From positions 124,001 to 188,000 of the forward strand of contig NZ_BOLM01000002.1 in the NCBI RefSeq assembly GCF_016861605.1: a DNA stretch of 64,000 nt, given 5' to 3'. The stretch's first letter is position 1, and every line of letters starts with the position of its first letter. Under the pieces are notes generated by a model. That model was given only the letters and a program-made list of their open reading frames with translations, had not been told where the DNA came from and did not search any database. The DNA comes from Levilactobacillus wangkuiensis. Its GTDB lineage: Bacteria; Bacillota; Bacilli; Lactobacillales; Lactobacillaceae. This document shows, in pieces, positions 56,293 to 64,000 of the stretch. The translations under genes were made by a program, and so were the position numbers.

Positions 56293-57897
56293 TTAATCAT
56301 CCAGTAAGTCGACGGCCTTGCCTTCAACGGGTAAAGCGGCCTTGTAACCGGCGATAAATTCATTCGAACCCTGCACACCAGCTGGGTCAGGATCGACCGT
56401 GGTGCTGTCAGGATCGGCAAAGACCTTGTTGTCCAGGAAGTCTTCCAACGTTTCGTTGGTATCCTTGTCCGTGACGTAGAAGCCAAGGACTGCCATCCCC
56501 CAAGGACCACCCTCGCCGGCATTGCTGGTGACGGTGATTGGCGTGTTCAACGAGTCGGCTAAGACCTGTTGACCTACCTTAGGCGTCCGGAACAGCCCAC
56601 CCTGAGCAATCAAGGAATCCAAATGAATGTGTTCCTCGTTAGCCAGGATGTCCATACCAATCTTCAATGGGGCAAACGCGGCGTATAACTGTGTCTTCAC
56701 GAAGTTGGCCAAGGTGAAGTTGCTGTTCGGTGTCCGGACAAACAGTGGCCGACCAGCCGTCATCTTGGTGATGTTTTCACCAGAGAGGTAACTGTAGTTC
56801 AACAGGCCCCCGGCGTTGGCATCACCCTCCGTTGACTTGTTAAATAACGCGCCGTACAATTCGTCGGGCTTCAAGTCAACACCGATTGTTTGGGCAAATT
56901 CCTTAAACAGGTTGACCCAAGCGTTGATATCGGAAGAACAGTTGTTGGTGTGGACCATGGCAACTGGCAAACCAGTTGGAGTCGTGACCAAGTCGATGTC
57001 GCGGTGAACGGCCTTCATGGGTTGGTCCAAGACCACCATGGAGAAGGCTGACGTCCCGGCGGAAATATTCCCGGTCCGTTCGCGGACGGCGTTGGTGCCG
57101 ACCATCCCGGTCCCAGCATCCCCTTCAGGCGGTGCCATCACGCTACCGGCGGTCAGGTTGCCATTTGGATCCAATAATTTGGCGCCATCAGTCGTTAAGT
57201 TACCGGCTGGTTGCCCCGCTAAGAGTACCTTGGGCAAGATTTCCTTGATATCCCAGTGGTACTGCCGCACGGACTTGACGTCTCTGAACTTTTCTAATAA
57301 TTTTTCATCATAATCTTTGGTGTAACTGTCGATTGGGAACATCCCGGAGGCATCCCCGATCCCAATGACCCGTTCACCGGAGAGTTGCCAGTGCACGTAG
57401 CCGGCCAACGTCGTGAAGAACGTCACGTCCTTGACGTGGTCCTCTTGGTTGAGGATGGCTTGGTACAAATGAGCGATGCTCCAACGCTGTGGCACGTTAA
57501 AGTCGAATAAATCCGTCAGCTCATCGGCAGCCTGCTCTGTGATGTTGTTCCGCCAAGTGCGGAATGGCACCAGCAGCTCATCGTCTTCATTAAAGGCCAT
57601 GTACCCGTGCATCATGGCACTGACCCCGATTGACCCGATTTTGGTCAACGGAACGTGATACTTCGTTTGTACTTCCGCAGCCATTTCTTGGTAACTGGCT
57701 TGAATCCCGGCCCAAACGTTTTCCAAGGAATACGTCCAAACGCCCTTCTTCAACTCGTTTTCCCAAACGTAACTGCCCGAAGCAATCGTTTTAAAGTCGG
57801 GAGTGACTAAGACGGCCTTGATCCGCGTGGAACCCAGTTCGATTCCCAGCGAGATGTTACCGCTTTCAACATCCTGAATAATATTCTCCGCACTCAT
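56293..57897 (-). CDS. araB: L-ribulokinase
   Basis: This FGGY-family kinase (534 residues) phosphorylates L-ribulose with ATP. The N-terminal phosphate loop is ISLGIELGSTRIKAVLV, and the ATP-binding C-domain has GDAGTGMVGTNAVRERTGNISAGTSAFSM and SNAGEGGPWGMAVLG. It is the first gene of araBDA, with GGGAGG before the ATG and the promoter at 57959-57987 under AraR. Confidence 0.97.
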   Translation of the reverse strand: MSAENIIQDVESGNISLGIELGSTRIKAVLVTPDFKTIASGSYVWENELKKGVWTYSLENVWAGIQASYQEMAAEVQTKYHVPLTKIGSIGVSAMMHGYMAFNEDDELLVPFRTWRNNITEQAADELTDLFDFNVPQRWSIAHLYQAILNQEDHVKDVTFFTTLAGYVHWQLSGERVIGIGDASGMFPIDSYTKDYDEKLLEKFRDVKSVRQYHWDIKEILPKVLLAGQPAGNLTTDGAKLLDPNGNLTAGSVMAPPEGDAGTGMVGTNAVRERTGNISAGTSAFSMVVLDQPMKAVHRDIDLVTTPTGLPVAMVHTNNCSSDINAWVNLFKEFAQTIGVDLKPDELYGALFNKSTEGDANAGGLLNYSYLSGENITKMTAGRPLFVRTPNSNFTLANFVKTQLYAAFAPLKIGMDILANEEHIHLDSLIAQGGLFRTPKVGQQVLADSLNTPITVTSNAGEGGPWGMAVLGFYVTDKDTNETLEDFLDNKVFADPDSTTVDPDPAGVQGSNEFIAGYKAALPVEGKAVDLLDD

Positions 57898-57958
57898 GCG
57901 ATTAACCTCCCTAGCGCTGTTGGCTAGTTAATTCTGTAACTTATGACTCAACACAAGA

Positions 57959-58013
57959 ATTGTACAATTTTTATTCGCATAAATCAAGAGCAAATTATAT
58001 TTGTACGGATTAT
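57959..58013 (-). promoter_or_regulatory. araBDA promoter with AraR-like operator
   Basis: Minus strand: TTGATT (57982-57987), 17 bp, TACAAT (57959-57964). Just upstream lies AATAATCCGTACAAATAT (57997-58013), whose complement TTGTACGGATTAT shares TACGGAT with the sites at 52259 and 58174. Confidence 0.75.
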
Positions 58014-58173
58014 TCGTTAAATCCTGTCATACCAAGGGGTTATGTGGCCAACAATTCTGATTGTTTTCAAAATCTAACAAAATTATCGTCCATAAAGTGG
58101 AAGATAACCGGGTGAAACTGACCTATTTCTACAAAAAATCAGCCCCAAAAGATTGGTTGTTACTTGAATGATG

Positions 58174-58191
58174 TACTTATCCGGATAAGTA
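58174..58191. promoter_or_regulatory. 18-bp perfect palindrome, candidate distal AraR operator
   Basis: TACTTATCCGGATAAGTA is perfectly symmetrical. It lies between the araR terminator and the araB promoter, centred about 177 bp from the proximal site. A pair of operators at such a distance fits repression by looping, known for Bacillus AraR. Binding is inferred. Confidence 0.65.
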
Positions 58192-58262
58192 ACTGACCTG
58201 ATTCACGTGAATCTTTAACAACTCACGTCACCCCTGCTGGATTTACCGAACCATTTTGGCCA

Positions 58263-58300
58263 CAAAAAAAAGCGAACCCGGCAGTTTCACCAAGTTCGCT
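58263..58300 (-). terminator. Terminator after araR
   Basis: AGCGAACTTGG pairs with CCGGGTTCGCT, followed by eight T residues on the minus strand. Confidence 0.9.
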
Positions 58301-58332
58301 CGCTCATACTCATTATTGATTAAACCAGCCGG

Positions 58333-59418
58333 CTATTCTCCGTCTGGCAGCTTAATCGCTGAATGACGCTTCACAATTTCTGGTTGGTACGTGATGTTCT
58401 CCACCTGATCATGGTTCAACAGTTTGATCATGGCATTGGCCGCGTCGGCTCCCATGCGTTCCTTCTCGTGATTCATGGTCGTCAACGATGGTGTGAAGTA
58501 TTCCCCAATCTGATAGTTATCAAAGCCCGTGACCGAAATATCCTCCGGGACCCGGACACCATTGGATTTCAGGTAATCAATCACATGAATCGCCAGCTGG
58601 TCATTGTAACAGACGATGGCGGTTGGCGCCTCCGTTTGCTGCAGGTAGCCGTTGATACGCTCGTAGATCTTCTCGGATGATTCCCCCGATTGGTACATGA
58701 TGATGTTACTCATATAGGAATACTCGGGATGCTCCTGGTAGGCCCGGACAAATCCGTTCATCCGATAGACCCCTTGGATATCGTCCACCTGGAAGATTCC
58801 CAGGATGCTCTTGTGGCCCAGCTCAAACAGGTAGCGCATCATGTTCTGCTCGGCGGTCAGGTCATCGGTATCCACGTAGGGAAAGTCCAGCTTGGGATAA
58901 TGCGCGTTAATGAACAACGTCGGCAGCTCATCATCCTTGATTTCCTGGTAAAGGTCCTCGTTGGGATTGGGCAAGGCGCTCTGGGTGGGTTCGATAATCA
59001 GTCCGGCCACCTTGCTATCCAGCATGTTGATGAGACTCTTGCGTTCCTTATCGTGCATGTTATGCGTGTTACTGATCAAGATTGAGTAACCGGCCTTGGA
59101 CAACACCTGGTCGATTCCAGAAATGATATTCGGGAATATGTAGTCCGCGATGTGGGTGGTAATGACCCCAATCAGCTTGGTATCGGTTGGCGTTGACCAG
59201 TCCTTATGCCAGTCCTGGACGAACATGCCGCCCCCTTGAATCCGGTAAATGAAGTGATCACTTTCCAGATCCCCCACTGCCCGGCGCACCGTGTAGCGGC
59301 TCACCGCGTATTGTTTCATGAGCTCGGACTCCGTCGGTAGCTTTTCATCCACCTGATATTTGCCCGAGATGATATCTTCTTTTAAGCCATCTTTGACTTT
59401 TTGATATTTATTTTCCAT
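58333..59418 (-). CDS. araR: Arabinose-responsive repressor AraR (GntR-LacI chimera)
   Basis: This 361-residue repressor has an N-terminal GntR winged helix (EKLPTESELMKQYAVSRYTVRRAVGDLE). It is fused to a LacI/GalR-type sugar-binding domain (KLIGVITTHIADYIFPNIISGID through GFDNYQIGEYFTPSLTTM). This domain order is the hallmark of AraR, which releases DNA on binding L-arabinose. Promoter TTGAAA-17-TAGAAT at 59442-59470. Confidence 0.95.
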   Translation of the reverse strand: MENKYQKVKDGLKEDIISGKYQVDEKLPTESELMKQYAVSRYTVRRAVGDLESDHFIYRIQGGGMFVQDWHKDWSTPTDTKLIGVITTHIADYIFPNIISGIDQVLSKAGYSILISNTHNMHDKERKSLINMLDSKVAGLIIEPTQSALPNPNEDLYQEIKDDELPTLFINAHYPKLDFPYVDTDDLTAEQNMMRYLFELGHKSILGIFQVDDIQGVYRMNGFVRAYQEHPEYSYMSNIIMYQSGESSEKIYERINGYLQQTEAPTAIVCYNDQLAIHVIDYLKSNGVRVPEDISVTGFDNYQIGEYFTPSLTTMNHEKERMGADAANAMIKLLNHDQVENITYQPEIVKRHSAIKLPDGE

Positions 59419-59441
59419 GTTAGCACCTCATCAATGCACTT

Positions 59442-59470
59442 ATTCTACCGGTTTTCGGCGGCCGTTTCAA
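59442..59470 (-). promoter_or_regulatory. araR promoter
   Basis: Minus strand: TTGAAA (59465-59470), 17 bp, TAGAAT (59442-59447), just after the stop of the ArsR-type regulator gene. Confidence 0.75.
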
Positions 59471-59504
59471 ATAAATATCATAATAATCGGAATTCATTAG
59501 ACAA

Positions 59505-60395
59505 TTAACTATAGAAGGCAGACAACGCAATATTCTGATCATGGTTACCAAATCCTTGGCCAAAAATAGTACAGCCACCGGACTTTTTAGCATCTTTTTT
59601 AACCTCGAAACGAATGGTCCAGGTCTCCTGATCCGTTGGTAAATCATCCAAACAAACATCGGTGAAGGGTTGCCCATCCAGATAGGTCCCGTGGTCCGTG
59701 ACCCGCAAGATTTTGAGAATCCCATACTGGTTGACATTGTCCGGCACCCAGTCGGGCGTATACTTCCCCCGGATGTCGGAAAAGTCGCCGGGACTCCGCC
59801 ACGTGCCAATTTCCTTACCATTAATGGAAAACGTAATGTCGGACGGCCAGGTATTGTTGGAAAACGGAAATTCCGAGCCCAACTCGACAGACAGGTCGAG
59901 CATTTCCAGGTGCTCCCCGCGCTGTAAGAAGTTAGGCGTGCGGTACTCCACGTAACCATCGTTGAACCAGATCATGCCAGCATTCATGCGCTCGGGAAAC
60001 ATGAAGAACTTGGGATTGTCCACTTTGCCAATGTACCCATCGGGACCGGCCAGCCCACACGACGGCTGCACAGAGTACTCCGTGTAGTGGCCAACCGGGA
60101 TGGTTGTTTGATGAACCTTGAAGTCCGGATAAATGGCCTGAGGGAACTTGACCTCAATCGTGTCGACATGTAAGGAAGAAATCTTCTGGTGACCGACCCG
60201 CTTGCTGGTAATCAGCCCGGCCGTCTCCAGCTTGCGCAGGTGTTTGGTGACGATGGCACTGCTTAAATCCAAATGACCAGCTAAATCCTGCACACTCATC
60301 GGTTGACCGGACAACAATTGAATGATTTTCAATCGGACGGGGCTTGCCAAGGCCTCGTAGACCGGTAAAGATGTTTCCGTTAAGTCTAATTGCAT
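59505..60395 (-). CDS. ArsR-type helix-turn-helix regulator with a large C-terminal domain
   Basis: This 296-residue protein joins an ArsR-like DNA-binding domain (residues about 10-75: LASPVRLKIIQLLSGQPMSVQDLAGHLDLSSAIVTKHL) to a beta-rich domain of about 200 residues. The second domain has aromatic-rich strands such as GMIWFNDGYVEYRTP and KILRVTDHGTYLDGQPF. Classic ArsR metal sensors lack such a domain. It diverges from the GH43 gene and lies beside araR, so it probably senses an arabino-oligosaccharide. The function is inferred. Confidence 0.8.
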   Translation of the reverse strand: MQLDLTETSLPVYEALASPVRLKIIQLLSGQPMSVQDLAGHLDLSSAIVTKHLRKLETAGLITSKRVGHQKISSLHVDTIEVKFPQAIYPDFKVHQTTIPVGHYTEYSVQPSCGLAGPDGYIGKVDNPKFFMFPERMNAGMIWFNDGYVEYRTPNFLQRGEHLEMLDLSVELGSEFPFSNNTWPSDITFSINGKEIGTWRSPGDFSDIRGKYTPDWVPDNVNQYGILKILRVTDHGTYLDGQPFTDVCLDDLPTDQETWTIRFEVKKDAKKSGGCTIFGQGFGNHDQNIALSAFYS

Positions 60396-60553
60396 CGTAA
60401 TGCGCTCCTCTTCACAAAGTTTTTTACTCTTTAATATTTACCATTAGGTTAAGTAAATCAAAACTAATCGGCAATGTATCCGCTAACATTTAACATTATA
60501 GTTAACCCAGCCGCGAAAAACAAACTTTTTTGTAGAAAGATTAACAAAAGTGG

Positions 60554-60607
60554 TTGACAGCGTTTTCATCCGGTTGTATATTTCATATGTACTTATTTAT
60601 TAGGATT
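60554..60607 (+). promoter_or_regulatory. GH43 promoter with overlapping cre and weak AraR-like site
   Basis: TTGACA (60554-60559), 17 bp, TATATT (60577-60582). A CcpA-type site TTGACAGCGTTTTCA (60554-60568) overlaps the -35, so glucose repression is expected. TGTACTTATTTATTAG just after the -10 shares TACTTAT with the ara palindrome. The divergent region to the left (60396-60550) has the inverted repeat ATTTAC/GTAAAT near 60437-60459. Confidence 0.75.
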
Positions 60608-60670
60608 TATTTGGAAATAGCAATTTTAAGTCCTTACAAATTATTCAGCCAAAGGAGAGATTGATTTAAT

Positions 60671-61651
60671 ATGGTACAAGCACAGGATTACATCAACCCA
60701 CTCATTGTTCAACGGGCAGATCCTTACATCTACAAGCACACTGATGGTTACTACTACTTCACTGCTTCCGTTCCTGCCTACAACTTAATTGAAATTCGCC
60801 GGGCAAAAACCTTAAACGGGTTGGCCAACGCTGCACCCCGGACTATCTGGCGTAAACACCCAGATGGTAGCGGTGCCATGAGCCAATTGATTTGGGCACC
60901 CGAATTACACTACATTAATGGTAAATGGTTCATCTACTTCGCCGCTTCCCACACCAAGGAATTCGACCACAACGGGATGTTCCAACACCGGATGTACTGT
61001 ATTGAATGTGACAATCCAGATCCCATGCGTGACGAATCCGACTGGATCGAACATGGCCGGGTCGAAACGCCAATGGACACCTTCGCTTTGGATGCCACGG
61101 TCTTTGAAGCCCAAGACAAGCTATACTACGTTTGGGCGCAAAAGGATCCCGCAATCAAAGGGAACTCCAACATCTACATCGCTGAGATGGAAAATCCTTG
61201 GACGTTGAAGAGCAAGCCAGTTATGCTGACGAAGCCTGAATACGACTGGGAAACGAAGATTTTCTGGGTCAACGAAGGTCCTGCCGTGTTACACCGGAAC
61301 GGTCGGTTCTTCCTCACCTACTCCGCCAGCGCAACCGACGAAAACTATGCCATGGGCATGCTGAGTGTTCCTGAAGATGCTGATTTGCTGGACGCCGCCA
61401 ACTGGACCAAGTCCAAGACGCCCGTTTTCCAAAGCAACATGCCAATTCACCAATTTGGCCCAGGTCACAACTCCTTCACGGTTGCCGAAGATGATAAAAC
61501 CGATATCTTGGTTTACCACTGCCGGAATTACACCGACATCAAGGGCGACCCACTGTACGATCCAAACCGTCACACGATGGTTCAGCCGTTCACTTGGAAT
61601 GATGATGGCACACCAAACTTTGGCAAGCCAGTTCCATACAATTACAAATAG
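60671..61651 (+). CDS. GH43 alpha-L-arabinofuranosidase
   Basis: This intracellular five-bladed propeller enzyme (326 residues, no signal peptide) has catalytic residues in order: Asp17 (RADPYIYK, base), Asp141 (FALDATVFE, pKa modulator) and Glu202 (WVNEGPAV, acid). It would release L-arabinose from imported short arabino-oligosaccharides. It resembles the L. brevis GH43 arabinofuranosidase. AGGAGAG precedes the ATG. It is cotranscribed with the symporter gene that begins 14 bp downstream. Confidence 0.93.
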   Translation: MVQAQDYINPLIVQRADPYIYKHTDGYYYFTASVPAYNLIEIRRAKTLNGLANAAPRTIWRKHPDGSGAMSQLIWAPELHYINGKWFIYFAASHTKEFDHNGMFQHRMYCIECDNPDPMRDESDWIEHGRVETPMDTFALDATVFEAQDKLYYVWAQKDPAIKGNSNIYIAEMENPWTLKSKPVMLTKPEYDWETKIFWVNEGPAVLHRNGRFFLTYSASATDENYAMGMLSVPEDADLLDAANWTKSKTPVFQSNMPIHQFGPGHNSFTVAEDDKTDILVYHCRNYTDIKGDPLYDPNRHTMVQPFTWNDDGTPNFGKPVPYNYK

Positions 61652-61665
61652 GGGCGAAATAAAAA

Positions 61666-62943
61666 ATGGATAATGCAAAAACTGAATCAAAACATTTCTG
61701 GGGGTTCCCATTCTCTCACTTTAGTTACTTCTTTATCTGGGCTGTCGTCAACGGGTATTTAACCCTTTGGTTGGAACAAGTTGCCCATTTAAACGGGACT
61801 GAATCCGGGATGATCTTCTCCATGATGGCCGGGATTTCTTTAATCTTCCAACCAGTCTTCGGGGTTGTTTCCGATAAGTTACTCTTCAAGAAGACCTTGA
61901 TCTTAACGATTTCTATCGTCGGGATCTTCATCGGGCCTTACTTCCAATGGGCCTTCATGCCATTGCTGCACATTAACACGGTATTAGTTGCCATTGTGAC
62001 TGGGACTTTCCTCAGTTTCATCTTAAACGGTGGTGTCTCCGTTATTGAACAATACGTTCAACGTGCTAGTTTAGCCAACGGTTTCGAATACGCCCACTCT
62101 CGGGTTGGGGGTTCCGTTGCCGGGGTTGTTGCTTCATTAGTTGCCGGCCGGGTATTCCTCTGGAAGCCAAACTCAATCTTCTGGGCATGTACCATTGCTG
62201 CTATTATTTTAACTGGTTTACTGATTTTCTCTGACAAAGTTGATATGGACAATGCCTCCGCTGCCGGTGATACTTCCGACTCCCTGGACATGAAGACGGT
62301 TCTTTCCGTGTTCAAGATCAAGAACCTTTGGGTTTTGGCGATCTTCTACATGGGTGCCTCTGCCCTGTTCGATGTCTTTGACCAACAATTTATCATCTTC
62401 TTCAAGACTTTCTTTGACACGGCTGCTCAAGGGACCTTGGTTTACTCTTACATGAGTTCCGCCCAAACGGCCATTGAATTCTGCTTAATGTTCCCAATGC
62501 CTTGGATCATCAACAAGATTGGTTCTCGGAACGGGTTGATCATCTACGGGTTCCTGACTTGTATCCGGATCTTAGGGTCTGCTTTATCCCCTAACTGGAT
62601 TTGGATCGTCGGCTTCCGTCTGTTGGCTGGTCTGGAAATGCCACTGCTGTTAACTTCTATTATGAAGTACATCGCTGGTGCCTTCGATATTCGTTTGTAC
62701 GCCACGGTTTACGCCCTCGCGTCGAACTTCGCTAAACAAATTTCCGTCTTCATCTTCTCAACGGTTGCTGGGAGCATGTACGACAAGATTGGTTACCAAC
62801 ACACTTACGTTATCATGGGTGTCGTTGTCTTCTTCATTACCTTGTTCGCTGCCTTCATGTTAAAGAAGGAAGACCCTGTCCAAGCTGGTGAAGTTGAAGC
62901 ACCTGACGACGCTAAAACTGAAACGGCGACTAGTCAGGAATGA
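61666..62943 (+). CDS. Oligosaccharide:H+ symporter (LacY-like MFS)
   Basis: This 425-residue transporter has 12 helices and starts with FPFSHFSYFFIWAVVNGYLTLWLEQ, and has SRVGGSVAGVVASLVAGRVF, features of the OHS/LacY subfamily. Paired with intracellular GH43 and GH51 enzymes it probably imports arabino-oligosaccharides. The acidic tail (GEVEAPDDAKTETATSQE) is cytoplasmic. Codon use is like that of highly expressed genes. Confidence 0.88.
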   Translation: MDNAKTESKHFWGFPFSHFSYFFIWAVVNGYLTLWLEQVAHLNGTESGMIFSMMAGISLIFQPVFGVVSDKLLFKKTLILTISIVGIFIGPYFQWAFMPLLHINTVLVAIVTGTFLSFILNGGVSVIEQYVQRASLANGFEYAHSRVGGSVAGVVASLVAGRVFLWKPNSIFWACTIAAIILTGLLIFSDKVDMDNASAAGDTSDSLDMKTVLSVFKIKNLWVLAIFYMGASALFDVFDQQFIIFFKTFFDTAAQGTLVYSYMSSAQTAIEFCLMFPMPWIINKIGSRNGLIIYGFLTCIRILGSALSPNWIWIVGFRLLAGLEMPLLLTSIMKYIAGAFDIRLYATVYALASNFAKQISVFIFSTVAGSMYDKIGYQHTYVIMGVVVFFITLFAAFMLKKEDPVQAGEVEAPDDAKTETATSQE

Positions 62944-62975
62944 CCGTCAACGCTTAAATAATTAGATTTGAAATG

Positions 62976-63006
62976 GAGGGGAGGCCAATCGCGGCCACCC
63001 CTCTTT
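62976..63006 (+). terminator. Terminator after the symporter gene
   Basis: GAGGGGAGGCC pairs with GGCCACCCCTC, followed by TTTTCTTT on the plus strand. Confidence 0.82.
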
Positions 63007-63042
63007 TCTTTGGGGTTACGGGTTACGCGGATGTTATTGTCG

Positions 63043-63308
63043 CCTCCGGGCTGGTGAAACTGAGCCTCGTCGCGGTGTCCGTCCGTTCCCGGCGGCGAGC
63101 TCAAAGTGCCCTGCTGTGGGGCCGGTTTCCGCCTGAGGACCGGGCTCCCACCTCAACTTTGCGCCTGAGAACCGGTCGCAAAGTTTGTCACGTGGACTAG
63201 GCTGGATAAGAACTCCAGCCAAGGCCACCGACACAGCTGGTCACTTTGGCCCGCCTCTGGTCACTAACATCCACCGACGTGGCCCATTTTCACCAGCCCT
63301 GCGGCTGA
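63043..63308 (+). repeat. Structured intergenic repeat A13
   Basis: Core 63085-63265. CAAAGTG pairs with CACTTTG and the outer arms are GGGCTGGTGAAA and TTTTCACCAGCCC, nearly identical to A11's. It follows the symporter terminator. In 63309-63470 I see an imperfect hairpin (CTACAGG/CCTGTAG) but no clear promoter for the GH51 gene. Confidence 0.87.
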
Positions 63309-63401
63309 CATCCGCTTAGCCCCCATTCACTCAGCTTTATTCTCACCAGACTTTCTACAGGTGTCCTCATTATTTCTTCACGCATCTATCCACTCCTGTA
63401 G

Positions 63402-64000
<599 letters not shown>

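Noticed and set aside
59420-59959. Second minus-strand frame overlapping the ArsR-type gene
   Set aside because: It is an alternative frame of the same DNA, with Arg/Ser/Pro-rich nonsense composition; the ArsR frame has clear domains.
21245-63265. The repeats as a CRISPR array or as protein genes; several frames of 60-130 codons run through them with similar translations (for example 26407-26598, 27068-27265, 43813-44013, 53397-53798, 63034-63234).
   Set aside because: Copies are dispersed, on both strands and without spacers. The frames differ between copies, have no ribosome-binding sites, and their similarity only reflects the shared nucleotide repeat.

Overview
The window looks like a chromosomal segment of a Gram-positive, low-to-mid GC lactic acid bacterium of the Lactobacillaceae. 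A Levilactobacillus brevis-like species is my inference, because L. brevis-type arabinose genes (araBDA, GH43, GH51, AraR) lie close to the str/rpoBC/clpC housekeeping block. The housekeeping proteins are Firmicutes-type, several genes start at TTG, promoters are strong TTGACA-17-TATAAT types, and the RNA regulation (T-box, L-box, PyrR attenuator, rpoB leader attenuator, CtsR box) is that of Lactobacillales. The species cannot be proved from this sequence alone.

Layout. Positions 1-20.9 kb are core genes, nearly all on the minus strand. In transcription order they are serS (T-box), a cluster of eight tRNAs, ctsR-clpC, a TetR regulator, rpoB-rpoC, rpsL-rpsG-fusA, a MATE exporter placed between the str and S10 operons, then rpsJ-rplC. 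A competence-type prepilin peptidase diverges from rpsL. From 21 to 50 kb is an accessory mosaic. It holds a deoxynucleoside kinase, a lysine permease under an L-box, an alpha/beta hydrolase, a PAP2 phosphatase, a split ThrE exporter, MntR plus a CDF metal exporter, MerR with a divergent DHA2 exporter and DUF4811 partner, azlCD with a small MerR-like regulator, uraA under PyrR control, several GNATs, a MarR regulator, a stand-alone tnpB, an AT-rich exporter with a 49-residue peptide gene, an RluD-type synthase and a GcvH-like protein. From 50.7 kb to the right edge is a pentose region: an AraE-like sugar porter, Maa acetyltransferase, araA, araD, araB, araR, an ArsR-type regulator, a GH43 arabinofuranosidase, an oligosaccharide symporter and the start of a GH51 arabinofuranosidase. 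Together these would import arabinose and arabino-oligosaccharides, hydrolyse them inside the cell and feed the pentose phosphate/phosphoketolase route. AraR and CcpA sites are visible.

The most unusual content is a family of about 18 long, highly structured intergenic repeats of roughly 180-190 bp, here called A, B and C. They are confined to positions 21-63.3 kb. The helices are kept by compensatory changes between copies, while a short kernel is conserved across A, B and C. Where two copies share a neighbourhood they always point toward each other, and most follow the 3' end of a gene. In three copies the outermost helix is made by an inverted copy of the neighbouring gene's terminator arm. 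I do not recognise the family. It behaves like a structured RNA or a non-autonomous hairpin element, and it is the best candidate for an undescribed system here.
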